Made by a program: the position numbers and the translations under genes. The notes beneath the pieces were generated by a model. It was not told the origin of the DNA. It did no database searches and worked only from the letters and a program-made list of their open reading frames with translations. DNA of 35,252 nucleotides from Tannerella sp. (GTDB lineage: Bacteria > Bacteroidota > Bacteroidia > Bacteroidales > Tannerellaceae): NCBI GenBank assembly GCA_031270465.1, contig JAISXP010000172.1:1-35252 (forward strand), in the 5' to 3' direction. How positions within the stretch are numbered: position 1 is the first letter of the stretch; each line of letters starts with the position of its first letter. Of the stretch, positions 1 to 7,387 are shown in pieces.

Positions 1-615
1 GACTACTTCTTCCAGCGTTTTAGCATCTTCGATCAGTCTTATTATGAGCGACTTGCTCCCGTCAATAGCGGACAATACGCTGACTTCCTTCGTAATATAC
101 CCGATGTAAGAGACTTGCAACACGGCATTGTCTGCGACATTCAGCGAGAAACTTCCGTCTATGTCCGTCACGGTTCCGTTTGCCGTCGCACCTTTTTCGA
201 TGATGTTTGCACCGATAACCGGCTCGCCGCCGGTATCGGTGACAGTCCCGGAGATAAATTTTCGTAACTTGTCGACGTTATTTGCCGTTGCAGGCCGTTT
301 ATCGGCAATAACTATCGACCGTGCGGACAGGATGCTGTATTCCAGGTTTCTGCCGGCGAGGGCGTCGTTCAGGATGGAACTGACGGATGCTTTATCGCGC
401 GAGATGCTGATGTCTTTCCTGTTGTCGATCACTGCATCGCGGTAAGAAAAGCGGTACGTCGTCTGCTTTTCGATGGCGCTGAAAATGTCTTTCAGCGACG
501 CGTTCTCCAGATGGATGGTTACGACTTGTTCCTGCTCCTGTGCACCGACGTCGACGGGACAGACGAGCAGCAGGCATAACGCATACCATACGATTTGTCT
601 AACTGTTTTGTTCAT
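1..615 (-). CDS. SusC/RagA-like TonB-dependent receptor, N-terminal part (runs off the window)
   Basis: Only the first 205 codons are present; the frame is open to base 1. The ATG at 615 is followed by a signal peptide (residues about 1-26, cut near VGA-QEQ). Next is an STN (secretin/TonB short N-terminal) domain at about 30-85, then a carboxypeptidase-regulatory-like domain at about 118-200 with the usual ISGTVTD, GANI and YIGY signatures. The last residues, TLEEVV, are where the TonB box and plug normally begin. STN domains in this family contact a FecR-type anti-sigma factor across the periplasm, and a FecR gene lies directly upstream in the same direction. I infer an outer-membrane importer of glycan or another ligand that signals its own induction. 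The substrate cannot be told; the SusD partner would lie beyond the window. Confidence 0.9.
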   Translation of the reverse strand, partial: MNKTVRQIVWYALCLLLVCPVDVGAQEQEQVVTIHLENASLKDIFSAIEKQTTYRFSYRDAVIDNRKDISISRDKASVSSILNDALAGRNLEYSILSARSIVIADKRPATANNVDKLRKFISGTVTDTGGEPVIGANIIEKGATANGTVTDIDGSFSLNVADNAVLQVSYIGYITKEVSVLSAIDGSKSLIIRLIEDAKTLEEVV

Positions 616-816
616 GTGTTCAAAAAATTAAATTATACATAATGATATCTATGCCGGTAAAGACAAGTCGCACGGGTGGAGAGTACCAAAAAAATGATAT
701 GTTTTACAGCATAAAATTCAGCGAACACGGCAGTTTTTTCGCTGTGTCACTCCGTGCAGGAAAAAAATGCACAGAGTTTCACGGAGAAGGCGAGAAGACA
801 CGGGGTTATTTCTGTG
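616..816. other. Intergenic gap between fecR and the STN-type receptor, with inverted repeats
   Basis: No gene is seen here. A 7-bp inverted repeat, CTCCGTG (750-756) and CACGGAG (780-786), encloses a loop holding an A-tract. Nearby ACACGG and CTGTGTC words give further partial pairing. In minus-strand RNA this sits just after the fecR stop and could act as a weak terminator or processing hairpin ahead of the receptor gene. I find no clear TAnnTTTG promoter box before the receptor start at 615. Confidence 0.4.
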
Positions 817-1821
817 TCATTTGAATAAAAACTGTTTGTCGCGGATCAGGCGTACTTTTCTGTTGTGCAGGGTTGCTTTGAAATGGCAGGTTTTTTCGAG
901 AATGTCAAGCGCTTCATTGAGGTTTGAGTTCGTGATTGTTCCGGTAAACAAGTCCGTCAGACACTGTTCGCAGTCCGTTTCGATGGATATGCCGTAATTT
1001 TCCTGCAGCGCTTCCATTACATCCGTGAGGGGCGTGTTTCTGAAGACCAGTTCGCCGTTCTTCCATGCCGAGACGTACTGTATTTCCGTTTCGGTCAGCA
1101 CCGTAATTTTTCTGCTGGAATGATTGAGGATTGCTGTCTGATGGGGTTTGAGCACGATTTCTTCACCTGTCTGCAAGGAGACAAGCCGTACGCTGCCCTC
1201 TTCCAGCGTCAGTTCGGATGTTTCGCCGTTTTTGCGAGCCAGCAGATTGAAAGTTGTGCCCAGTACGGTTACACACAGGTCTCTGGCTGCGATGTGGAAG
1301 GGACGTTTCCCGTCGTTTTTTACCCGAAAAAAGGCTTCTCCTTCAAGAGATACCTGCCGTTCGTCTTTATTGTAGCGTTTGGGCGTGTAGCTGAGCATCG
1401 ATTCCACATTCAGCGTCACCTGCGAACCGTCGGGCAGCGTGACATTCGCCCGTTCGCCTTTGTCTGTCGAGACAATTACGTTTTCCGATTCTCCCTGCCT
1501 GTTTTCATGGTAGAGATACAGAGTAGTACAGGCAAACAGCAGAAGCAGTATGGCGGCAGCTGTCCGGGCTGCCCGGATGAAGAAGAGACGGGGCGAATGA
1601 CTGAATCCCAGGCGTCGGTCTATCTGCCGTTTCATTCTGTTCATCCGTGCCGTGTCTATACCGGACACGTCCGGTTCTTCGTTCGTCCAGCTGTCGCGAA
1701 CCGTCTGTTCGATTTCCTCGTCCGTCAAGGAATTCATCGTTTCCCTGAGCCTTTTCAATTCTTCCGGCGAGAGTTCGTCACGCCTGTATTTTCGTTCCAA
1801 ATGTTTCATCGACGCTGTCAT
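817..1821 (-). CDS. FecR-family anti-sigma factor
   Basis: Protein of 334 residues (330 if translation starts at the second Met, 1809). The N-terminal 80 residues are cytosolic, charged and helical, as expected of the sigma-binding part. One transmembrane helix follows at about 84-104, then the periplasmic FecR domain at about 115-215 (ANVTLPDGSQVTLN, LEGEAFFRV, VLGTTFN) and a DUF4974-like C-terminal domain from about 255. FecR proteins hold the partner ECF sigma factor inactive until the receptor's STN domain signals ligand binding. The gene lies 27 bp after the sigma gene and just before the receptor, the classic sigma-FecR-SusC order in Bacteroidales. The assignment is firm for family; the ligand is unknown. 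Confidence 0.93.
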   Translation of the reverse strand: MTASMKHLERKYRRDELSPEELKRLRETMNSLTDEEIEQTVRDSWTNEEPDVSGIDTARMNRMKRQIDRRLGFSHSPRLFFIRAARTAAAILLLLFACTTLYLYHENRQGESENVIVSTDKGERANVTLPDGSQVTLNVESMLSYTPKRYNKDERQVSLEGEAFFRVKNDGKRPFHIAARDLCVTVLGTTFNLLARKNGETSELTLEEGSVRLVSLQTGEEIVLKPHQTAILNHSSRKITVLTETEIQYVSAWKNGELVFRNTPLTDVMEALQENYGISIETDCEQCLTDLFTGTITNSNLNEALDILEKTCHFKATLHNRKVRLIRDKQFLFK

Positions 1822-1848
1822 TTATCAGTTAAGACAATAATTTTCCGT

Positions 1849-2460
1849 TTACCGTACCGTAAAACACAGATGATTAACAAACAATAACATGCAAGACAGG
1901 ATAAGCGTTCTGTCCAGTATCTCGCGCAAGGCTTTCAATCCAAGCGAAAGCTGGTTTTTGACTGTTTGCAGGCTTAGCGACAATTTTTCGGATACTTCGC
2001 TGTTCGACAATCCCTTCAGGCGCGAGAGTTCGATTACTTTCCGCTGAGTAGGCGGCAACTGTCCGAGCGCTTTCCGGATCTGGCCGACAAAGTCTTCATA
2101 TTCCAGGCTGTGGCCGGCATCGTCTGCGGCAAGTTTTTCCTGATAGTCTACATAGTCTTCGTATACGGGAGAGTTGACCGTTGCCCGGTACGCATTAATC
2201 AGGTGATGCCTGGCTATGACGAACAGGAGCGAGCGCAGTGATTCTTCCTGCCTGATGTTTTCGCGGTTTGCCCAGAGCTGCATGAATACGTCCTGAACAA
2301 TTTCTTCCGCGTCTTCGGTCAGTTTGGCATACTGCAGGCAATAGGCAAAGATTCGCTTTGCATACATTATATATATATCATTAAATGCTTTCTGCGACCC
2401 CTGCTTCAGTTTTCGGATAAGCGTCTGTTCTGTCTGACTGTCAATCTGCATATCGCACAA
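1849..2460 (-). CDS. ECF-type RNA polymerase sigma-70 factor (Bacteroides FecI-like family)
   Basis: Protein of 203 residues, or 200 if translation starts at the second Met (2451). Region 2 is at about 25-90 (FNDIYIMYAKRIFAYC, then EEIVQDVFMQLW). Region 4 is at about 130-185 (LPPTQRKVIELSRLKGLSN, then the helix-turn-helix SLQTVKNQLS). The hydrophobic C-terminal tail after residue 185 is common in Bacteroidales members. It should direct transcription of the adjacent receptor operon when released by the FecR protein encoded downstream. Its start codon lies inside the 3' end of purA (overlap of 11-20 bp), so it may be partly co-transcribed with purA. I do not see a separate promoter. Confidence 0.93.
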   Translation of the reverse strand: MCDMQIDSQTEQTLIRKLKQGSQKAFNDIYIMYAKRIFAYCLQYAKLTEDAEEIVQDVFMQLWANRENIRQEESLRSLLFVIARHHLINAYRATVNSPVYEDYVDYQEKLAADDAGHSLEYEDFVGQIRKALGQLPPTQRKVIELSRLKGLSNSEVSEKLSLSLQTVKNQLSLGLKALREILDRTLILSCMLLFVNHLCFTVR

Positions 2461-3712
2461 TCGTCTGTTCCCTGTCGGAGCCTACGGAAACGATCTTGAT
2501 CGGCACGCCCAGTTCCGTTTCGAGGAACGAGAGGTAGGCGTTAAATTCTTCGGGAAATTCGTTTTCGCTTTTCATGCCCGTCATGTCGGTTTGCCATCCC
2601 GGAAGATCCACGTAGACGGGCTGCACGTCCGCCTCCGAAATGTCGAAGGGGAATTCGGTTGTTTCCTTGCTGCCGATGCGGTAGGCGATGCAGGCGCTGA
2701 TTGTTTCGAAGGGGTCCAGCACATCGCTTTTCATCATGATAAGTTGCGTGACGCCGTTGATCATGACGGCGTATTTGAGTGCGACCAGGTCGATCCATCC
2801 GCAGCGTCGCCGGCGTCCCGTGACGGAGCCGAATTCTTTTCCGCGATCGCACAGCGTGTCGCCCGTGGCATCCGTCAGTTCGGTCGGGAAAGGCCCGCTT
2901 CCGACGCGGGTGCAGTAGGCTTTGAATATGCCGAATACTTTGCCGATGTTGCGCGGCGCGATTCCCAGTCCCGTGCAGCATCCTGCGCAGACGGTGTTGG
3001 ACGAGGTGACGAAGGGGTACGAGCCGAAGTCGATGTCGAGCATTGTTCCCTGCGCGCCTTCGGCCAGTATGGATTTTCCTTCTGCCAGCAGCCGGTTGAT
3101 TTTGTGTTCGCTGTCGATGATGCTGAATTTTTTCAGATATTCGAGTGCGTCGAACCACAGGGTTTCCTGCGCCGCAATGTCGCAGTCGCAGTTCAGTCCG
3201 CGCAGTACGGTTTCGTGGAGGCGTCTGGTTTCGGCGTATTTTTTTTCGAAGTCGTGAAACAGGTCTCCTACGCGCAGTCCGTTGCGTCCGACCTTGTCCG
3301 TATAGGCCGGTCCGATGCCTTTGCCTGTTGTTCCGATTTTGCCGTTTCCCTTGGCTGCTTCGTATGCGGCGTCGAGGAGGCGGTGGGTGGGGAGTATCAG
3401 GTGGGCTTTCTTCGAGATATACAGCCGTTGCGTGATGTCGTGCCCGCTACGGGCGAGGTTTTCGGTTTCTTCTTTGAACAGAAGAGGGTCCAGCACGACG
3501 CCGTTTCCGATGATGTTGATTTTTTCTCCCTGGAAAATACCCGAGGGGATGGAGCGGAGGATGTATTTCTCGCCGTTGAAGGAGAGAGTGTGTCCGGCGT
3601 TCGGTCCGCCCTGGAAGCGTGCAATCACATCATATCCGGGGGTCAGTACATCGACGACCTTGCCTTTGCCTTCGTCGCCCCATTGCAGTCCCAGTAAAAC
3701 ATCTACTTTCAT
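2441..3712 (-). CDS. purA: Adenylosuccinate synthetase
   Basis: Catalyses GTP-dependent joining of IMP and aspartate to adenylosuccinate, the first committed step to AMP; cytosolic. The start at 3712 gives MKVDVLLGLQWGDEGKGK and 423 residues, the normal family length; longer in-frame starts would run back into the fur gene. Signatures are the nucleotide-binding GLQWGDEGKGKVVD near residue 8, NAGHTL with the catalytic His near residue 40, GTTGKGIGPAY near 130 and the EGAQGTMLD loop. The fur-like gene ends 25 bp upstream. The sigma gene begins before this gene stops. Confidence 0.97.
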   Translation of the reverse strand: MKVDVLLGLQWGDEGKGKVVDVLTPGYDVIARFQGGPNAGHTLSFNGEKYILRSIPSGIFQGEKINIIGNGVVLDPLLFKEETENLARSGHDITQRLYISKKAHLILPTHRLLDAAYEAAKGNGKIGTTGKGIGPAYTDKVGRNGLRVGDLFHDFEKKYAETRRLHETVLRGLNCDCDIAAQETLWFDALEYLKKFSIIDSEHKINRLLAEGKSILAEGAQGTMLDIDFGSYPFVTSSNTVCAGCCTGLGIAPRNIGKVFGIFKAYCTRVGSGPFPTELTDATGDTLCDRGKEFGSVTGRRRRCGWIDLVALKYAVMINGVTQLIMMKSDVLDPFETISACIAYRIGSKETTEFPFDISEADVQPVYVDLPGWQTDMTGMKSENEFPEEFNAYLSFLETELGVPIKIVSVGSDREQTIVRYAD

Positions 3713-3737
3713 ATTTTTTTCCGTGTTCATATTTGTG

Positions 3738-4187
3738 TCAGTCTGTTGTTTTTTTTGTGTTATGTATCTGTCGGAATCTGCATTTCGAGCATACGCCGTA
3801 GATATACATCGAGCAGTATTCCTGCGTGAATTTGGCAATCTTCAGGTCTCTCATATACCGTGTGATTCTTTCGTTTCTTATTTCTCTTACCGTTCCGCAG
3901 CAGTTGCATATTACGTGATGGTGTCCTGCGGCCGCGCTTTTCAGTTCGTACCGGACGGTTTGCGTGGAAAACTGGTGGCGTACGACGAGACAGGCGTTCA
4001 TCAGCAGTTCGATGGTGTTGTAGATGGAGGCTTTGCTGACGTGGAAGTTGTTGCTTTCCAGTTTTTCGTACAGCATGTCCACGTCGAAGTGTCCCTGAAT
4101 GTTGCAGATACATTCCAGAATGGTTTTGCGTTCCGTAGTTTTCCGGAGTCCGTGTTCAGTCAGGTATTCGATAAAAATACTGTTCAT
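3738..4187 (-). CDS. Fur-family (Fur/Zur/PerR) metal-dependent repressor
   Basis: A winged-helix N-terminus (TERKTILECICN, then HVSKASIYNTIELL as the recognition helix) is followed by a dimerisation half. This half contains the HHHVIC metal site, a CxxC pair (ICNCCG) and a second CxxC (GVCSKC), which are typical structural zinc ligands. An upstream ATG at 4247 would give 169 residues. However, a strong promoter -7 box (TACTTTTG, 4252-4245) sits over that ATG, so transcription should begin below it. The ATG at 4187 gives 149 residues, the usual size for the family, and is my choice. I cannot tell Fur from Zur or PerR by sequence alone. It is followed closely by purA. Confidence 0.88.
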   Translation of the reverse strand: MNSIFIEYLTEHGLRKTTERKTILECICNIQGHFDVDMLYEKLESNNFHVSKASIYNTIELLMNACLVVRHQFSTQTVRYELKSAAAGHHHVICNCCGTVREIRNERITRYMRDLKIAKFTQEYCSMYIYGVCSKCRFRQIHNTKKTTD

Positions 4188-4244
4188 CCTGTCTGTATCA
4201 TACGGATTTGTAATCGTTTTTTCGGCGTGTTTCTTCACAGTCGT

Positions 4245-4252
4245 CAAAAGTA
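4245..4252 (-). promoter_or_regulatory. Promoter -7 box for the fur-family gene
   Basis: On the minus strand this reads TACTTTTG, matching the Bacteroidales -7 consensus TAnnTTTG. No clear TTTG lies 19-21 bp upstream. The box overlaps the upstream candidate ATG (4247), arguing for the start at 4187. Confidence 0.55.
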
Positions 4253-4267
4253 TAAAGCTGTTCTACA

Positions 4268-6328
4268 TTAATTGTATGTCGGCAGAAAGGAATAGTCTCT
4301 TCCGTATCGCAGCATCTGGCTTGCATAGTCTTCCGTGTAATCGAGTACGATGTCGACGGTTTCGCCCCGGCTGTTGCGAATTTCTTTCATCACCGGATTG
4401 ACGAATCCGCGGTAGGGAGCAAGATTGAGTTTTGCGTAGCGTGCAAGTGTTTCGCCGTGCAGTGCGCGGTCTACTTTCACGCCGTATGTTTCGACCAGAT
4501 GTTTTGCGGCTTCGAAATCGCCTTCGCTTTTGATTCGCTGCACTTCGGCGAGCAGTTGTGCGAAGAGGGCGCGCAGTTTTGCGTAGTCGTTCACGACGGC
4601 ATACGTTTTGCCGTCGCGCGACTTCAGTTCGACGACGTGTTCGGGCAGTCCTTTTTCGTATACCCAGCGTGCGATGAGTTGCCGGTTGCGCATGTGTGCT
4701 TCCTCGATATCTTTGCCCGGTTCGATGCGTGCGAGCTGTGTCATCAGTCCGTTCATGATGTAGCGGTAATATCCGGCTTTGAAGGCATCCGCGTGGGGGA
4801 GGAGTCCGAGTTCGAGTATTTTGCCGTCGGCCAGGTAATAGAGAGCGAACAGGTCGGCACGAGCTTCTTCGATGGTCGAACTGTAGGCTTTCAGTGCGTC
4901 GTGGTCGACTCCCGGCAGGATGATGCCCGATCCGTGTCCGAGGCATTCGTGCAGGTCGGTATGCAGGTTGTCGGTGATGAAGCCGTACTGCCGTGTCAGG
5001 GTTCGTTCTTCGTCGCTCCACATAAATTCTTCGTTGAAGCCGCTGCCCTGCGAGGCTTCGTCGTATGCGCGCGCGATGTTTTCGACAGTGACGGATTTGG
5101 ATCCGTGCAGGTGCCGTATCCAGTTTGAATTGGGCAGATTGATTCCGAGGGGCGTGGCGGGATAGCAGTCTCCGCCCAGCATGACGGCGGTGATGACTTT
5201 GGCGGTGACGCCTTTCACTTCCGTCTTTTTGAAGCGGGAGTCGACGGGCGAACGGTCTTCGAACCACTGTGCGTGGTCGCTGATGATTTTCGTGCGGCGC
5301 GTGGCTTCGCGGTTGGTGAAGTTGACGGTTGCTTCCCAGCTGGCTTTCAGTCCCAGCGGGTCGCCGTACGTTTCAATGAATCCGTTGATGAAGTCGGTGT
5401 CCGAATCGACGTCTTTGACCCACAGAATCGAATATTCGTCGAACGTTTTCAAATCGCCTGTCCTGTAATATTCGACGAGTTTGGCGATGACCGCCTTCTG
5501 TCTGCCGTTTTCGGCAAAGGGGATGGCTTTTTCGAGTTCGGCCGTGATTTTTTCGATGGCCTGTGTATAGAGTCCGCCTGTTTTCCAGACTTTTTCTGTC
5601 AGTGTGCCGTTTTCATGGACTAACCGGCTGTTGAGGCCGAAGGAGACGGGCGTGGTGTCGTTCGGGTTTTTCAGTCCGGCGTAGAACGTTTCGACGTCGG
5701 CCATCGTGACGCCGTCGCCGTAATAGTTGTTTGCCGAGGCGGCGATCAGGTCGCCGTCGCCGCTCTGCACGGAGCGTCTGGGCATGATTGCGGGCTGAAA
5801 AATGACGGGCATGATTTCGGCCAGCCATTCGTCGACCGTCTGTCCGTGGCGCACCGGAACGAGCGATTCGTCCAGGCTACGGATGCAGCGTTCGAAAAAT
5901 TCGGGCGTGAACGCGGGCGCAAACTTGTCGCCCGAATAGTGATGATGGATGCCGCCGGCAAACCATACCTGTTTCAGATAGGTCTCCAGCGCCTTGAAGT
6001 CGGGCGAGTGAACGTCGTCGCGACAGTTCCGCAGGATGGCTTCCAGCGCCCGGCGGACGGCGAGGTTATACCGGTTGTTCTGGTCGAACAGTATGTCGCG
6101 TCCCACCAGCGCCGCTTCCGAGAGGTGATACAGAAGCTGCTTTTGCTGCAGGGAGAGCGATTCGAAGCCGTGCGCCCGGTAGCGCAGGATTTCGATGTCG
6201 GCAAAGCGGTCTGCGACATGACGGATGTCGGCAGACGGCGTGCTGTCGGCGGCCGGCCTGTCGACCCTGTTCGTGCAGGATGCCGCAAGTGTTGTCAGTA
6301 CCATGTATAAAACTGTTTTTTTCATCAC
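4268..6328 (-). CDS. Dipeptidyl peptidase III-type zinc metallopeptidase (family M49), lipoprotein
   Basis: Protein of 686 residues. The M49 zinc signature HECLGH is at 460-465, with zinc ligands His460 and His465 and catalytic Glu461. The second motif EEARAD begins at 487 and supplies the third ligand (Glu488 by family pattern). DPP III releases dipeptides from the N-terminus of short peptides. Here the N-terminus is a lipoprotein signal (MMKKTVLYMVLTTLAASC, lipid-modified Cys18), so the enzyme should be exported and membrane anchored. The HECLGH form, with a single residue fewer than the eukaryotic HELLGH pattern context, is what I recall for Bacteroides homologues. A second Met at residue 2 is an alternative start. 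It is monocistronic, with a strong promoter just upstream. Confidence 0.93.
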   Translation of the reverse strand: MMKKTVLYMVLTTLAASCTNRVDRPAADSTPSADIRHVADRFADIEILRYRAHGFESLSLQQKQLLYHLSEAALVGRDILFDQNNRYNLAVRRALEAILRNCRDDVHSPDFKALETYLKQVWFAGGIHHHYSGDKFAPAFTPEFFERCIRSLDESLVPVRHGQTVDEWLAEIMPVIFQPAIMPRRSVQSGDGDLIAASANNYYGDGVTMADVETFYAGLKNPNDTTPVSFGLNSRLVHENGTLTEKVWKTGGLYTQAIEKITAELEKAIPFAENGRQKAVIAKLVEYYRTGDLKTFDEYSILWVKDVDSDTDFINGFIETYGDPLGLKASWEATVNFTNREATRRTKIISDHAQWFEDRSPVDSRFKKTEVKGVTAKVITAVMLGGDCYPATPLGINLPNSNWIRHLHGSKSVTVENIARAYDEASQGSGFNEEFMWSDEERTLTRQYGFITDNLHTDLHECLGHGSGIILPGVDHDALKAYSSTIEEARADLFALYYLADGKILELGLLPHADAFKAGYYRYIMNGLMTQLARIEPGKDIEEAHMRNRQLIARWVYEKGLPEHVVELKSRDGKTYAVVNDYAKLRALFAQLLAEVQRIKSEGDFEAAKHLVETYGVKVDRALHGETLARYAKLNLAPYRGFVNPVMKEIRNSRGETVDIVLDYTEDYASQMLRYGRDYSFLPTYN

Positions 6329-6347
6329 TATGAATCGTATCGAAGGG

Positions 6348-6378
6348 CAAAGGTATGAAATAATCCGGAATACTCAAA
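6348..6378 (-). promoter_or_regulatory. Promoter of the DPP III gene
   Basis: On the minus strand TTTG (6378-6375), a 19-bp spacer and TACCTTTG (6355-6348) match the Bacteroidales consensus exactly. The predicted start of transcription is near 6341, giving a 5' leader of only about 13 nt before the ATG at 6328. Confidence 0.8.
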
Positions 6379-6536
6379 ACTGTCGGCGGTGTATTTTGAA
6401 TACATCGGTTTTCGGTTCAAAATATCGCACGGCAGGAGGGTTTTGCGGTCATCCCGACCGTGTATAATGTCTCTGCGGACAGAGAACCGTGAACCGTAAA
6501 TTTTGAATTGCGAATCGCGGGCTTCGGGTTCTCTCT

Positions 6537-7232
6537 TCAGCGTAGAAATTCTTCGGCGCGTCCGATGTCTGCGGCATGGTCGACGTCGATTATTTTCGAG
6601 AAGTTATAGGCTCTCAGCTTCAGTCCTTCGGCAACGAGCCGGCGCTGGTAGTTTCTCATGCGCGACATTCCCGAAGCGACGGCCTTCTCGAGGATGTCTA
6701 TTGCGGGTCGTTTCAGGCAGTAGATTCCGCCGGATACGCAGCGGCATCCCTCCTGCGGCGCGTCGGAAAAGTCCAGTATCATTCCGTCGTCGCGTGTCAA
6801 GACATACAGCGGCTTTTCGTCGTCGACGAAATCCGTCACGGCCATCATACCGTCCAGATGCGTATCATTCCGGAAGGCCTCGATGTAGCGTTGAAATTCG
6901 TCTTCGCGGAAAACGGTATCGACCGTGGTCAGACAGACGGCGTCGCCCGTCAGGTGGCGGCTCAGTTCATAGAAACTGTGCATCGAACTCGGCGTCGAGC
7001 GTACTGTCAGATGAAACGGAACGGGCATCTGCCGCATTTTCAGATGCGACTGCACTTCGCGCATCTCCCCGTTCACGATGATGCTGATCGACGATGCGCC
7101 GTTCTGCAAAAACACATTTATCAATCTGTCGACCAGTGGCGTTCCCTGCAGTCGAATCAGCGGTTTGGGCGTCGCGATGCCTTCCCGAACCAGACGCGAG
7201 CCTTCGCCCGCTGCAATAATGGCATAATCCAT
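6537..7232 (-). CDS. Sugar-phosphate nucleotidyltransferase-like protein
   Basis: Protein of 231 residues with a single NTP_transferase (GT-A-like Rossmann) domain. The N-terminal signature AIIAAGEGSRL, followed by TPKPLIRLQGTPLVDRLI, is the nucleotide and Mg-phosphate loop of sugar-nucleotide pyrophosphorylases; TTVDTVF near residue 107 occupies the place of the metal-binding Asp. No left-handed beta-helix or CBS extension is present, so it is a minimal catalytic domain. Substrate cannot be told: a hexose-1-phosphate, a MobA-type molybdopterin precursor or another phosphate ester would fit. It is divergent from the DUF5686 gene and stands alone. Confidence 0.8.
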   Translation of the reverse strand: MDYAIIAAGEGSRLVREGIATPKPLIRLQGTPLVDRLINVFLQNGASSISIIVNGEMREVQSHLKMRQMPVPFHLTVRSTPSSMHSFYELSRHLTGDAVCLTTVDTVFREDEFQRYIEAFRNDTHLDGMMAVTDFVDDEKPLYVLTRDDGMILDFSDAPQEGCRCVSGGIYCLKRPAIDILEKAVASGMSRMRNYQRRLVAEGLKLRAYNFSKIIDVDHAADIGRAEEFLR

Positions 7233-7263
7233 GCTTCTCTCCTATTTTAGATGATTTGCGCGC

Positions 7264-7271
7264 CAAAATTA
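7264..7271 (-). promoter_or_regulatory. Likely promoter -7 box for the nucleotidyltransferase gene
   Basis: TAATTTTG on the minus strand, 31 bp upstream of the start codon, fits TAnnTTTG. The -33 region is only A/T-rich without a clear TTTG. Confidence 0.45.
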
Positions 7272-7312
7272 CGGTTTTTTCAGGCTAAAAAAGAATCATT
7301 ACCAGATAAGTT

Positions 7313-7343
7313 TTTGATTTCTGGAAAATAAATACGACTTTTG
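7313..7343 (+). promoter_or_regulatory. Promoter of the DUF5686 gene
   Basis: TTTG (7313-7316), a 19-bp spacer and GACTTTTG (7336-7343). The -7 box departs from TAnnTTTG only at its first base. It lies 44 bp before the ATG. Confidence 0.6.
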
Positions 7344-7387
7344 CGGCGTTTTATGCTCATTGAAAAAAACAAAACAAATAACGCGGA

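Noticed and set aside
2591-3697. 368-codon open frame antisense to purA
   Set aside because: PurA motifs on the minus strand explain the region fully.
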